From NCBI RefSeq assembly GCF_018446385.1, contig NC_056002.1, forward strand, positions 9,186,894 through 9,250,893: a stretch of 64,000 bases of DNA, given 5' to 3'. The translations under genes and the position numbers were made by a program. The notes beneath the pieces were generated by a model. The model saw only the letters and a list, made by a program, of their open reading frames with translations, was not told the DNA's origin and did not search any database. This DNA is from Zingiber officinale. Taxonomy: Eukaryota; Streptophyta; Magnoliopsida; Zingiberales; Zingiberaceae. Positions 36,991-49,368 of this stretch are shown piece after piece (within the stretch, counting starts at the first letter, position 1; every line of letters starts with the position of its first letter).

Positions 36991-37670
36991 CTGACTAATT
37001 TTAGCATAGTTTCTTGCAAATGTTGGTATCATAGGATATCTTGTAAATAAGAAATATGAGTTATCTGTTTAAATTTTTAAGCATTGGCATGATTGATAAC
37101 TTTACTGTTTGTTGCTCGTTAAGTATGCCTAAGCTACTCGATATCCGATGCATTTAGATCAAATGCGTGGCCTTGCAAACGGGGGATTAGAACTTCTCAC
37201 TCTTTAATTCTTGATAAAAGTCAATCTTTTATGTGTTTTCTTAACTAATGTATATATAACTCACTATATTGTCTATCTTTTTTCAAGTAGTTTCAAGTTG
37301 AAAATTGACTTTGCCTGAAATCAAAGAAGATGTACACTGGATAGGTAGCCCTACTGTTGATTGAGAGAAGACTTTGAACTGAGGAGGAAAGGACTTCTTC
37401 CACTCTATGCACATTAAAGAGAGTAAACAAAATATTAGAGCTAGAAGTAGAGAAGGGATCCTTAGCAGAGATACTTTGACGCTCAAGTCAGTAAAGTGAT
37501 CAAGAGAAAATTGAAGAAAATGAACAGTAAAAAATGTGTGCACGGTAAAATATGTGAGCGTATGTAAAACATATTGCATAGTTCGCCAATGGAGAAAACT
37601 CATTTTTATATCACCTCTCAAAACCTCGGTAGTAATGAGGTGACAAAAAATATTTAGTGCGAGAATATGT
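36991..37670. other. Intergenic stretch left of the chromovirus
   Basis: No gene recognised. The last 140 bases resemble, at lower identity, the first bases after the N gap (50409-50535), which matters for interpreting the duplication. Confidence 0.5.
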
Positions 37671-37675
37671 CGGAT

Positions 37676-40600
37676 TGTAACAACCCAAATTTCCTCAATT
37701 TGAGTCCCAAAAATAATTTAAAAATATTTTAAAATGCTATAGAAATATTCTAAAGATTTTTAGAAATTTTTAGAGTATTTTTATGTAATTTTTGGAGGTT
37801 GTTTTGTATTTTTACTAAACGAAAGAAGTTTTGACAAAAAGATGTCCAAACCGAGACCTTTGACTTGGTCAAAACCCGACTAACAAAGTGTGCCAGCGGT
37901 CATTAATTGATCAAATAAAGGAAGAATTTTATTTAAGTAGTAGAAGTTAATAACAAGAAATAATAGGAAGAAAATGAGTAACAGCCGAGATTCGAACCCA
38001 CAAGCCGAGCCTTAAGCAGAACGCAGCCAAGCAACTATGCCAACAGGCTTTGCTAATTTAGGAAGGAGCGAAATATATTTATATGGTAATAGTTAATAGA
38101 ATACCTAGTTATAAGAAAATAATTAGGTTTTCTCCTTCCCGAAAACTTTCTCTCCTCACGCGGCGTCGGCGCGACTTCTTCTCGGGCGGAAACGAAGCCA
38201 AGCTAGGGCTTTGTTTTCCGGCGGCCGGCCAAAGTTCTCCGAGGGGTTTTCTCCACTTCTCGTCGAGGAGAAGCTGTGAGCACGAAGAAGAGCCGGAATT
38301 TGAGCTGCCCGAACCCTAGAACCTTCCTTTCTTCTCGATTTAAATCCAAGAACACGCTGTAAGTAGCTACTCACCTGCGGTAAGAGTAGTTTCGAGATTT
38401 TCTATCCTTGTTGCCGTGAATTGAGGATTTCGAACTAGTTGATTTTGAGGTTTCGGATTCTTGAGTCTTTCTTTGGTTTTCGAAGCATTCTGTAAAGAAG
38501 GTTTTCTCTTGAAGCATGCGGTCATTTTTGTAGAGCAAGCATGTTTGTAGATCAAGCATATTATGTAGATTCTACAGCCCCTTGTTGTTAACATTTCATT
38601 CCACAGCTCTTATAATTAGTATTTCATTTTACAGCCGCTATGATCAGCATCTCAAATTTAGGTTTTCTTTGCTACCCTAATGGGCATGATCGGATTATAT
38701 ATAACCCTACAGATTTGGGTTTTTGTTGCTAGACAATGGGCAAGAAATGGTTCAGATTTTAGATTTCTCTTGCATAGTAGTTACAGATCTTTTTGTTGGG
38801 TTATTGGAGCATGACATGGTTAAAGTTGAAGCATGTTTAGGGATTTTGTGTTGCTGCCGTAAGTTTCATAAAGGGATCACAAAAAAAAAAGAAAAAAGAA
38901 AGGAAGGTTTGGCTTTCTTAAGTGTGAAGGGTCATTAATTAATCAGAGCAACTCCAAATAATTATCTAGTTGGCATAACCTATTAGTTGAGGAAGTTTAT
39001 CATAGCTCGACTTAACTTGTTGGTATCAATTTATTAAGGAAGAGTATGAGTCGTTTCCAACTGATTATACCAACTCTAAATATTTTGGTAAAGTATCAGT
39101 TGGTGTAACTAATTATTAACGGTCATATTAGTTACTAGTATGATTAACAGATACTTAGTTCCCTGTTTATCTCATTAGTAGTGTTGCTAATATTCACTGA
39201 TTACATATGAGGTGTACTCATTAAACGGTCATGAGTAGTCTAAAGATGTTTACATGCATTTAGTACGTAATATTCACATACTGAATATGTGGAATTAAGG
39301 TTGAATATCAAATATTAAGGAGCCTCACAATATAACTGATGAATACTACTTGGAGCCTCACTACTAGTGTTTTTAACTTTGTAATTGGTTTTAGTTTCAT
39401 TTTTCAAAAAGTGAGTTGGATTCTGTTCTGTTTGTGATCTTAATGTGCAAGTCGAGTTGTGCCGTGAAAGGGGTACAAGTAGCTTATGTTCGGAATTTTT
39501 CCTATGCAGTCTGGTCAATTTGGGTTGTTAGACAGTTAACATGAGAAAGTGTACGTATTTAATGTATAGTTTTGGTTAAGTAGATATGCAGAATTGTTAG
39601 GTTTGGAATTTAACAAATTGTATACAGTAGCAATTTCTTTAGAGTTTCAAGTGCAGATTTTTATAAGTATTGTTTGCAGATTTTGATATGTATTGTATGC
39701 AGAACTCCAATCTTAGAATAGATTTATTAAGCTTAATATGCAGAATTTTATTAGCATAGTAGACAGATTTTTTTTTGTTTAAGCATTTCAAAGATATAAT
39801 TTACTTAAACATTTCAGTTTATTTTTAAAAAAGTATTGTTTTAGAAGTATTAACAAGTATAAGAAAGATAAAGAAAAGAAAGAAAAGGCCAAGGCCTTAA
39901 GTATATCTCAAAGTCAAGATTTTAGGGATTTTAGCACACAAGGTGCTTATTAAAATGCCAAGACATTTAAAGAAGAAGTAATTAAGATAATAAGATATTT
40001 TACTTTGAAGAGGCTAATACCCGACTTCCGAGGTTGTCATTAAACAAATACAGGTGTCCAATTCCGAGGTCTTGGCCCTGGTAGACCGAGGTCTGCTCTT
40101 TTAGGATTGGTGGCTCGCTACCCCAACCTATTAGGGAACGCGTATAAGATGGTACTACGCCTGGGCCCAAGAGAAGTTGATTACTATTTTGAAGTATTAT
40201 AAGTATAAACTTTTGAACAAGTAAAATAAGTTTCACATAAGTATAAAAGTATTAAAGTATAAGTTTTAAACAAGTGGAATAAAAGAATAAGTTTAAAACG
40301 AATGAAATAAGTTTCATTTTGTTTTAAATCAGCAAGTTTAGTTTTCCTCTATGCTAGCATATTATTTAGATTAGCTTGCTGTTCTTTACTATTAGAAGAG
40401 CATGAGTAGCTTTACATGTTTAGTATTTTAACCTATTTGATTTCTTTACTATTAGATGAGCATTAGTAGTTTTCAGTAAGCATTCAGTTAGTTTATGTTA
40501 TAGATATATGTACATGCATATCGAGATTTTGTGAGTTAGATAGCGCTTACTAAGCAAATTTTGCTTATAGATTGCATTTCCTTTTACTACAGATAAAGGA

Positions 40601-41111
40601 AAGGAAAAGATATAGCAAGGAAGACGACAAGGTGGTGCGGATGATGTGTGATGTTGAACTATGGAAGCCTCGGGACTTGGCTAAGAAGTTGTTTAGAGTC
40701 ATTCTTTAATGTTATTAGAGAAGTTGAGACTGTTAAAGAGTTGTTTCCTTTTTCTTATGTTGCTAATTGAGTCTATTCCGCATTGTTAGTTTGGTTGTTT
40801 CCCACTGTTGGAGCTTTATTCATTTGCTATTGCTAGAATAGTTTTTTTTAGTTGTTGTGTCTTATTACTGCGTGGTTGTGAAGTATATATACCAGCCGTA
40901 TGTGGCTGATGGTTTATTTTGCATGTATTGATGATTATTGTCACCAGTACAGGGGAGACTCTGCCGAAATTTTTCGGCAGGAACTTCTTTGGGGTCGTGA
41001 TAAATTTAAGTGTTGCTAATAATAACATAAGTAACACTAGTAAGTAGAGTAATAGTTAAGTAACGGTCACCCTTAGAGAGTAGTATAGTAGTAAGAAGGG
41101 TGGTCGTTACA
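37676..41111 (+). repeat. 5' LTR of chromovirus copy 1
   Basis: A 3.44-kb LTR with TGTAAC...GTTACA ends. It holds a tRNA-like segment on the minus strand (37983-38053) and a 9-bp-stem palindrome CTGCCGAAATTTTTCGGCAG at 40961-40980, both repeated in the other LTRs. Confidence 0.9.
37983..38053 (-). other. tRNA-like / pol III box-bearing segment inside the LTR
   Basis: The minus strand reads GGCATAGTTGCTTGG (A-box-like, 38027-38041) and, about 30 bases on, GGGTTCGAATC (B-box-like, 37989-37999). Equivalent segments lie in the other three LTRs (about 44694-44760, 50743-50812, 57413-57478). It has no complete cloverleaf that I can fold by eye, so it is not called a tRNA gene; a tRNA- or SINE-derived piece captured by the LTR is likely. 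Confidence 0.5.
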
Positions 41112-41112
41112 G

Positions 41113-41126
41113 TTGGTATCAGAGCA
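41113..41126 (+). other. Primer-binding site of chromovirus copy 1
   Basis: TTGGTATCAGAGCA lies one base after the LTR end, complementary to the 3' end of initiator tRNA-Met. Confidence 0.85.
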
Positions 41127-41459
41127 GTTCCCATTCTCCAACATCACACATCAGCATCAGCCTTGTCGTCTTCAAGTAAGAAAGTATTTAAGTTTTCCTT
41201 TTATGCTTCCTTTATTATTTGCAGTATGGAGTAATTGCTTATATGCGCTTTAGTAAGATAGAAGTTTTGTTTCTCCTATATTCATATACATAAGTATCTT
41301 TAGAAAGGATAGAGAAGATATCAAGTCTTTTTCTTGGCATTACTAGATGTCAAGATAGAGGACAAGACAGTGGGGAGTCAGAAACCTCAGTTAAGTAATT
41401 AGAACTAGAAGGACAATGATAACAAGAAAGACCTAAGCACGAAGGCGTTCGGGTAGTCT

Positions 41460-44350
41460 GTGAGTATCCAGAAGTATTTCTAGAAGAGTTACCTGAACTA
41501 CCTCCCAACAGAGAAGTGGAGTTTGAAATTGAATTGGTTCCTGATACTAGCCCAATTTCAAAAGCTCCATACCGAATGTCTTCAGCAGAGTTAAAAGAGT
41601 TACAAGAACAACTTCAGGAGCTACTTGACAAGGGTTTCATCCGCCCTAGTCATTCACCCCGGGGAGCTCCAGTGTTGTTCATTAAGAAGAAGAACGGTCT
41701 ATGCGGAATGTGCATAGGTTTTAGAGCGCTGAGCAAAGTAACGGTTAAGGACAGGTACCCTCTTCCCATAATAGATGATCATTTGATCAGTTGAGAGGGG
41801 CAACAGTGTTCTCAAAGATAGACCTGCGCTCTGGGTACCATCAGCTGAAAGTGAAAGAAAGTGATATACCCAGAACGACTTTCAGGACCAGATACGGACA
41901 CTACGAGTTTGTAGTCATGCCTTTTGGTGTGACTAATGCACCAGCGGTCTTCATGAACTTAATGAACAGAGTGTCTATAGAATACCTTGACAAATTTGTC
42001 ATCGTGTTCATCGATGACATTCTAGTCTATTCTAGAACACCAAAGGAGTATGACACTCACTTGAGGATAGTACTGCAGACCCTTCAGCAAAAGCAGCTTT
42101 ATGCTAAATTCTCAAAGTGAGAGTTCTGGTTAAATCAGGTGGCGTTTATAGGTCACATCATTTCTAAAGAAGGCATTCAGGTGGATCCAGCCAAAATAGA
42201 AGCGGTCAATAACTGGAGTAGACCCAAGAATGCCAAGGAGATCAGAAGTTTCCTTGGTTTAGTTGGGTACTATAGGAAATTCGTGGAGGACTTTTCCATG
42301 ATAGCCTCTCCACTAACAACCTTAACTAGGAAGAATAAGAAGTTTGAATGGTCAAACAAATGTGAGCAGAGTTTCCAAGAGCTAAAGAAGAGAATGACCA
42401 GTGCTTCTATCCTGACTGTTCCAGAGAGTGACAAGAGTTTTGACATCTACAGTGATGCTTCCAAGATAGGCCTAGGAGCTGTTCTCATGCAAGAAGGAAA
42501 AGTTATAACTTATGCTTCCAGATAACTCAAAGATTATGAGAAGAATTACCCCGCTCATGATCTTGAGCTGGCAGCGGTGGTCTTTGCACTAAAACTCTGG
42601 CGACATTATTTGTATGGCGTTCAGTGCAGAATCTTCACAGACCATCAGAGTTGTAAGTACTTCTTCACCCAGAAGGACTTAAACATGAGACAGCGCAGGT
42701 GGCTAGAGTTGGTCAAAGACTATAACTGTGAAATCCTCTACCACCCATGCAAAGCTAACAAAAGTGGCAGATGCACTAAGCAGAAAATCCAGTGCATCTC
42801 TGATGTCCTTGTCATCATTATCCCTGCCACTGCAGAAGGAGTTGTCAGATTTCGGACTTGAAGTCATTTATGGGCAACTCTCTGCATTGACCTTAGAGTC
42901 AACCCTGCTTGAGGATATACATAGAAAGCAAAGTGAAGACCCAGATATCCAGAAAATCAAGCAAGGGATACAGGAAGAAGATAATTCGGAGTTTCGAGTA
43001 TCAGACAGGGGAATTCTTTATCAGGGGAGTCGCCTTTGTGTTCCCAATGATGAAGAGTTGAGAAAGAAAATTTTAGAAGAAGCTCATAGTACTCCTTACT
43101 TCATGCATCCTGGCTCCACCAAGATGTATCAAGACGTGAAACAGAGGTTCTGATGGTCTGGACTCAAAAGAGACGTTGCTAAATATGTCAGTACCTGCCT
43201 GACATGCTAGAGAGTCAAAGCAGAACACCAGAGACCAGGAGGAATGTTACAACCTCTTCCAATACCAGAGTGTAAGTGGGAAGACATATCCATGGACTTC
43301 ATAAAGGTCTTCCAAGAACTACAAATGGATATGACGCAATATGGGTAGTAGTGGATAGATTGACAAAGTCTGCTCATTTTCTAGCCATCAAGGTGTCTCA
43401 CTCTATAGAGCAGTTGGCACAACTATACGTCAAGGAAGTGATCAGACTTCATGGAGTTCCTAAATCTATTATTTCTGATAGAGATGTGCGCTTCACCTCT
43501 CACTTTTGGGAGTGTGTTCAGACTGCATTAAGCACCAAACTCAAGTTCAGCACGACCTTCCATCCTCAGACTGATGGACAGACAGAGCGAGTAAATCATA
43601 TCTTAGAATATATGCTCAGGGCTTGTGCACTAGATTTTAAGGAAAGTTGGTGCAAGTATCTGTGTTTAGCTGAATTTGCCTACAACAATAGCTATCAGAC
43701 CACTATCAAGATGACACCTTATGAAGCATTGTATGGCAGGAAGTGCAGATCACCCATTTGCTGGCAAGAAGCAGGTGAAAGAAGAGAAATGGAAGTAGAG
43801 TTGGGCATCCAGACAGAGATGATAGATGAGACCACTCAGGCTATCCAGAAAATTAGACAGAGAATTAAGACTACCCAGAGCAGACAGAAGAGTTATGCTG
43901 ACACACGCCGTAGGCCACTTGAATTCCAAGTAGGGGATTCAGTCTTTCTCAAGGTTGCTCCTATGAAGGGAGTGATGAGATTTGGCAAAAATGGCAAATT
44001 AAGTCTTCGTTATGTAAGACCCTACCCGATTACAGAGAGGATTGGGAAGGTAGCATATAAGCTGGACTTACCACAGGACATGTCGGCAATACATAATGTA
44101 TTTCATGTCTCCATGCTAAAGAAGTGTCTCCACGACCCTAGCCAAGTGATTCAGCCTCAGACAGTGCAGATTCAAGAGGATCTTAGCTACGAGAGCAGAC
44201 CTACACAGATAGTGGACAGAGCAGTCAAGAGACTAAGAAACAAAGAAGTGCCACTAGTGAAGGTCATCTGGCAGAACCAGAATCACGAGGAAAGTCATTT
44301 GGGAGCGTGAGGACAATATGAGGCAGAAATATCCAGAGTTATTCTAAGTT
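41460..44350 (+). mobile_element. pol region of chromovirus copy 1 (RT, RNase H, integrase, chromodomain)
   Basis: RT appears first ([12 protein letters not shown], then [12 protein letters not shown], then [13 protein letters not shown] with the catalytic YxDD-equivalent IDD). RNase H follows (DIYSDASKIGLGAVL and [11 protein letters not shown]), then integrase (HPGSTKMYQDVK, the ISDRDVRFTSHFW core, QTDGQTERVN). The end shows VFHVSMLKKC and the chromodomain-like tail. Gypsy order and the tail put it in the Tekay/Del group. The region is broken and is treated as a fossil. Confidence 0.88.
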
Positions 44351-44382
44351 CGAGGACGAACTTTTTATAAGGTATAGGGAAT

Positions 44383-47300
44383 TATAATAACCCAAATTTC
44401 CTCATTTTGAGTCCCAAAAATAATTTAAAAATATTTGAAAATGCTATAGAAATATTCTAGAGATTTTTAGAAATTTTTAGAGTATTTTTATGCAATTTTT
44501 GGAGGTCGTTAGGTATTTTTACTAAACGAAAGAAGTTTCGACAAAAAAATGTCCAAACCGAGACCTTTGACTTGGTCAAAACCCGACTAACAAAGTGTGC
44601 CAGCGGTCATTACTTGATCAAATAAAGGAAGAATTTTATTTAAGTAGTAAAAGTTAATAACAAGAAATAATAGGAAGAAAATGGGTAGCAGCCAAGATTC
44701 GAACCCACGAGCCGAGCCTTAAGCAGAACGCAGCCAACCAACTGTGCCAGCGGGCTTTGCTAATTTAGGATGGAGCGAAATATATTTATATGATAATAGT
44801 TAATAGAATACCTAGTTATAAGAAAAGAATTAGGTTTTCTCCTTCCCGAAAACTTTCTCTCCTCACGCGGCGTCGGCGCGACTTCTTCTTGGGCGGAAAC
44901 GAAGCCAAGCTAGGGCTTTGTTTTCCTGCGGCAGGACAAAGTTCTCCGAGGGGTTTTCTCCACTTCTCGTCGAGGAGAAACTGTGAGCACGAAGAAGAGC
45001 CGGAATTTGAGCTGCCCGAACCCTAGAACCTTCCTTTCTTCTCGATTTAAATCCAAGAACACGCTGTAAGTAGCTACTCACCTGCGGTAAGAGTAGTTTC
45101 GAGATTTTTTGTCCTTGTTGCCGTGAATTGAGGATTTGGAACTAGTTGATTTTGAAGCTTGCTGCGGTGAATTGAGGTTTCAGATTCTTGAGTCTTTCTT
45201 TGGTTTTCGAAGCATTCTGTAAAGAAGGTTTTCTCTTGAAGCATGTTGTCATTTTTGTAGAGCAAGCATGTTTGTAGATCAAGCATGTTATGTAGATTCT
45301 ACAGCCCCTTGTTGTTAACATTTCATTCCACAGCTCTTATAATTAGTATTTCATTTTACTGCTCCTATGATCAACATCTCAAATTTAGGTTTTCTTTGCT
45401 ACCCTAATGGGCATGATCAGATTATATGTAACCCTACAGATTTGGGTTTTTTGTTGCTAGACAATGGGCAGGAAATGGTTCAGATTTTATATTTCTCTTG
45501 TATAGTAGTTACAGATCTTTTGTTGGGTTATTGGAGTATGACATGGTTAAAGTTGAAGCATGTTTAGGGATTTTGCGTTGCTGTCGTAAGTTTCATAAAG
45601 GGATCACAAAAAAAAAAAAAGGAAGGTTTGCCTTTCTTAAGTGAGAAGGGTCATTAATTAATCAGAGCAACTCCAAATAATTATCTAGTTGGCATAACCT
45701 GTTAGTTGAGGAAGTTTATGACAACTCGACTTAACTTGTTGGTATCAATTTATTATGGAAGAGTATGAGTCGTTTCCAACTGATTATACTAACTCTAAAT
45801 ATTTTGGTAGAGTATCAGTTGGTGTAACTAATTATTAACGGTCATATTAGTTACTAGTATGATTAACAGATACTTAGTTCCCTGTTTATCTCATTATTAG
45901 TGTTACTAATATTCACTGATTACATATGAGGTGTACTAATTAAACAGTCATGAGTAGTCTAAAGATGTTTACATGCATTTAGTACGTAATATTCACATAC
46001 TGAATATATGGAATTAAGGTTAAATATCAAATATTAAGGAGCCTCACAATATAACTGATGAACACTACTAGGAGCCTCACTACTAGTGTTTTTAACTTTG
46101 TAATTGGTTTTAGTTCCATTTTTCAGAAAGTGAGTTGGATTCTGTTCTATTTGTGATCTTAATGTGCAAGTCGAGTTGTGCCGTGAAAGGGGTACAAGTA
46201 GCTTCTGTTCGGAATTTTTCCTATGCAGTCTGGTCAATTTGGGTTGTTAGACAGTTAACATGAGAAAGTGTACGTATTTAATGTATAGTTTTGGTTAAGT
46301 AGATATGTAGAATTGTTAGGTTTGGAATTTAACAAATTGTATACAGTAGCAATTTCTTTAGAGTTTCAAGTGCAGATTTTTAAGAGTATTGCTTGCAGAT
46401 TTTGATATGTATTGTATGCAGAACTCCAATCTTAGAATAGATTTCTTAAGCTTAATATGCAGAATTTTATTAGATAGTAGGCTGAGTTTTTTTTTGTTTA
46501 AACATTTCATAGTTAGAATTTGCTTAAACATTGCAGTTTCTTTTTATAGAAGTGTGCTTTTAGAAGTATAAAGAATTATAAGAAAGATAAAGAAAAGAAA
46601 GAAAAGGCCAAGGCCTTAAGCGGATCTCAAAATCAAGATTTTAGGGATTTTGACACACAAGGTGCTTATTAAAATGCCAAGGCATTTAAAGAAGAAGTAA
46701 TTAAGATAATAAGATATTTTACTTTGAAGAGGCTAGTACCCGACTTCCGAGGTTGTCATTAAATAAATCCGGTGTCCAATTCCGAGGTCTTGGCCCTGGT
46801 AGACCGAGGTATGCTCTTTTAGGATTGGTGGCTCGCTACCCCAACCTATTAGGGAACGCGCATAAGATTGTACTACGCCTGGGCCCAAGAGAAGTTGATT
46901 ACTATTTTGAAGTATTATAAGTATAAGCTTTTGAACAAGTAAAATAAGTTTCACATAAGTATAAAAGTATTAAAGTATAAGTTTTAAACAAGTGGAATAA
47001 AAGAATAAGTTTAGAACGAATGAAATAAGTTTCATTTTGTTTTAAATCAACAAGTTTAGTTTTCTTCTATGCTAGCATGTTATTTAGATTAGCTTACTGT
47101 TCTTTACTATTAGAAGAGCATGAGTAGCTTTACATGTTTAGCATTTCAGTTTGTTATGATTCTTTTACTATTAGAAGAGCATGAGTAGCTTTACATGTTT
47201 AGTATTTTAGCCTATTTGATTCCTTTACTATTAGATGAGCATGAGTAGTTTTCAGTAAGCATTCAGTTAGTTTATGTTATAGATATATGTACATGCATAT

Positions 47301-47890
47301 CGAGATTTTGTGAGTTAGATAGCGCTTACTAAGTAAATTTTGCTTATAAATTGCATTTCCTCTTACTACAGATAAAGGAAAGGAAAAGATATAGCAAGGA
47401 AGACGACAAGGTGGTGCGGATGATGTGTGATGTTGAACTATGAAAGCCTCGGGACTTGGCTAAGAAGTTGTTTAGAGACTTTCTTTAATGTTATTAGAGA
47501 AGTTGAGACTGTTAAAGAGTTGTTTCTTTTTTCTTTTGTTGCTAATTGAGACTATTCCGCATTGTTAGTTTAGTTGTTTCCCACTATTGGAGCTTTATTC
47601 ATTTGCTATTGCTAGAATAGTTTTTTTTAGTTGTTGTGTCTTATTACTGTGTGGTTGTGAAGTATATATACCAGCCGCATGTGGCTGATGGTTTATTTTG
47701 CATGTATTGATGATTATTGTCACCGGTACAGGGGGGATTCTGCCGAAATTTTTCGGCAGGAACTTCTCTGGGGCCGTGATAAATTTAAGTGTTGCTAATA
47801 ATAACATAAGTAACACTAGTAAGTAGAGTAATAGTTAAGTAATGGTCACCCTTAGAGAGTAGTATAGTAGTAAGAAGGGTGGTCGTTACA
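44383..47890 (+). repeat. 3' LTR of chromovirus copy 1
   Basis: A 3.51-kb direct repeat of 37676-41111, ending GTTACA directly before the CGGAT duplication. It carries an extra local repeat of an ATTAGAAGAGCATGAGTAGC-type unit at about 47105-47250 compared with the 5' LTR. Confidence 0.9.
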
Positions 47891-47895
47891 CGGAT

Positions 47896-49368
47896 GAGGG
47901 ACGATGTACAACCTAAAAGATGTGCAATCATCCTCCGAGTAATCTTTCGTTATCTGTATTTTAACTGCTTCTTATATCCTCCGTCATCAACGAGAGGGTT
48001 AAGAGAATATGCTGTCAAGATTCCATTGCATGTGCTATAGCCGTAAAATATAATTCTCTGGCAAGTAGTTGTTATTCCCTATAGGATTGTTGTGATTCTA
48101 TGATAATATTGTCCCCTAGAGATAGCCAAATTAAAACTTTTAGCCGATCGCTTGTATCATGTGATACTTGTCTTTGAAGAGGCGGGAACCAAGCCCCAAA
48201 AGATCTGATCGGCACTTTGTACTGATCGACCATATGTTATGAGACGCACTCGAAATGTTAACCTGGGAGTTCGACCGACCCTATATCTAGTCGTGGGGGT
48301 GATGAACCTTGAAAATCCGACTAGTGTTACGACCGATCGACCGACCATAGTCTTGGAAGTCCGACTAGTTATTAGGGCAACCAATTATATATTGAAAGAT
48401 TGTAGCAATGAGTTAGATCCCATATGCTTGACCAGTGTTAGTCTATACATCTTGGCACTGGGTGGAATGACGAGTCTCTTAAGTCTGATCGACTCTAGGG
48501 TTGCCTGATCATGTGCTCCGGATAGAAGCTAGGTCTCATAAGTCCGATCAATCTTTTGATCAACCGACTATAAACTGGATGTCTAGACACATGGAGTACT
48601 ATATCCCTCCAGTCCAATCAACGATCTTACGCCGACCATCCTCATATCGAAGATCTTAACACTAAATGAGAAGCTAAGCTGATTACAAATGAGGCTTAAC
48701 TATTATCTCATCTTAATTTTAACTACCATCTTATCTTAAATTTGACGGTCGCATCACCTTTAAATCTACTCACAGCAGTATAAAAAATGATCATAACTCA
48801 CGTAGATTGATATTGTTTAATTTAAACAACAGCAGAATGAGTTCCACTGGATAACACAAATTGAGGGGGTGCTTGGTTGATTGAAAGGAATGGGAATAAG
48901 AATGAGATTGATAGAAGTAGAGAATGAAAATGGGGACTTTCCCATTCCTCTCGTTTTACTAGGGAATGACTCATTCCCATATTTAGGATAATGAATACAT
49001 GAGACCCATGATTAATCCTCCAACTAAATACTCACTTTCAATCCCTTTCTTATTCTTTACTCTCATTCCATCCAACCAAGCACCCAGACTCTTAATTCAT
49101 GTGTGAATGTCACAAATGCAAGTAAAAGTAGCCGGAAAGAACACGACAAGTACAATTAAACTCGTGCATTGATTTTCCTGCATGCATCTCTATCAGCTGC
49201 CAAGTAAGTCAACTTCTGACCTTTCTCAGCTGAACGCAAAAGTCTCAAAGGCCTGAAACAAAGATTCTCTTTCAGTCCCCATTGCCCACTATTCGCTTGG
49301 AACTATATTATTTAAGGACACCTCTCTGCCACAATCTTTTTCTCCATGAAGAAGTAGAGTCAGTCAAA
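47896..49368 (+). promoter_or_regulatory. Upstream region of NAR2 (copy 1)
   Basis: It lies between the chromovirus and the gene. 48140-48660 is dotted with CCGATCG/GACCGACC/CCGACTAGT words and is probably an old repeat that I could not assign. A MITE covers 48863-49091. A TATA-like TATATTATTTAA lies at about 49304-49315, roughly 55-65 bases before the start codon. Confidence 0.5.
48863..49091. mobile_element. Tourist-like MITE in the NAR2 promoter (copy 1)
   Basis: Terminal inverted repeats GGGTGCTTGGTTGATTG and GGGTGCTTGGTTGGATG (right end read on the minus strand), with GGAATGGGAATAAG-type subterminal words mirrored by CTCATTCCATCC. This is the common PIF/Harbinger MITE form of plants. 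The exact ends and TTA target duplication are not clean. Its right end is about 280 bases from the NAR2 start codon. Confidence 0.7.

Larger units (their letters stand above)
37676..47890 (+). mobile_element. Full-length Ty3/gypsy chromovirus, Tekay/Del type (copy 1)
   Basis: LTRs lie at 37676-41111 and 44383-47890, and a perfect 5-bp target duplication CGGAT flanks the element (37671-37675, 47891-47895). The body holds RT, RNase H, integrase and a C-terminal chromodomain-like segment (DLSYESRPTQIVDR ... VKVIW), the gypsy order. I did not recognise a gag region, and the body (3.27 kb) is shorter than either LTR, so it is probably non-autonomous. It is broken in several places. LTR divergence of a few percent by eye suggests an age of the order of one to a few million years; I could not compute it. 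Confidence 0.9.

Noticed and set aside
37283-37621. 112-codon minus-strand frame left of the chromovirus
   Set aside because: Composition is like random AT-rich sequence; no domain recognised.
38083-38319. 78-codon frame starting MVIVNRIPSYKK, repeated at 44790, 50841 and 57509
   Set aside because: Lies in the chromovirus LTR and recurs only because the LTR recurs; no protein family resemblance.
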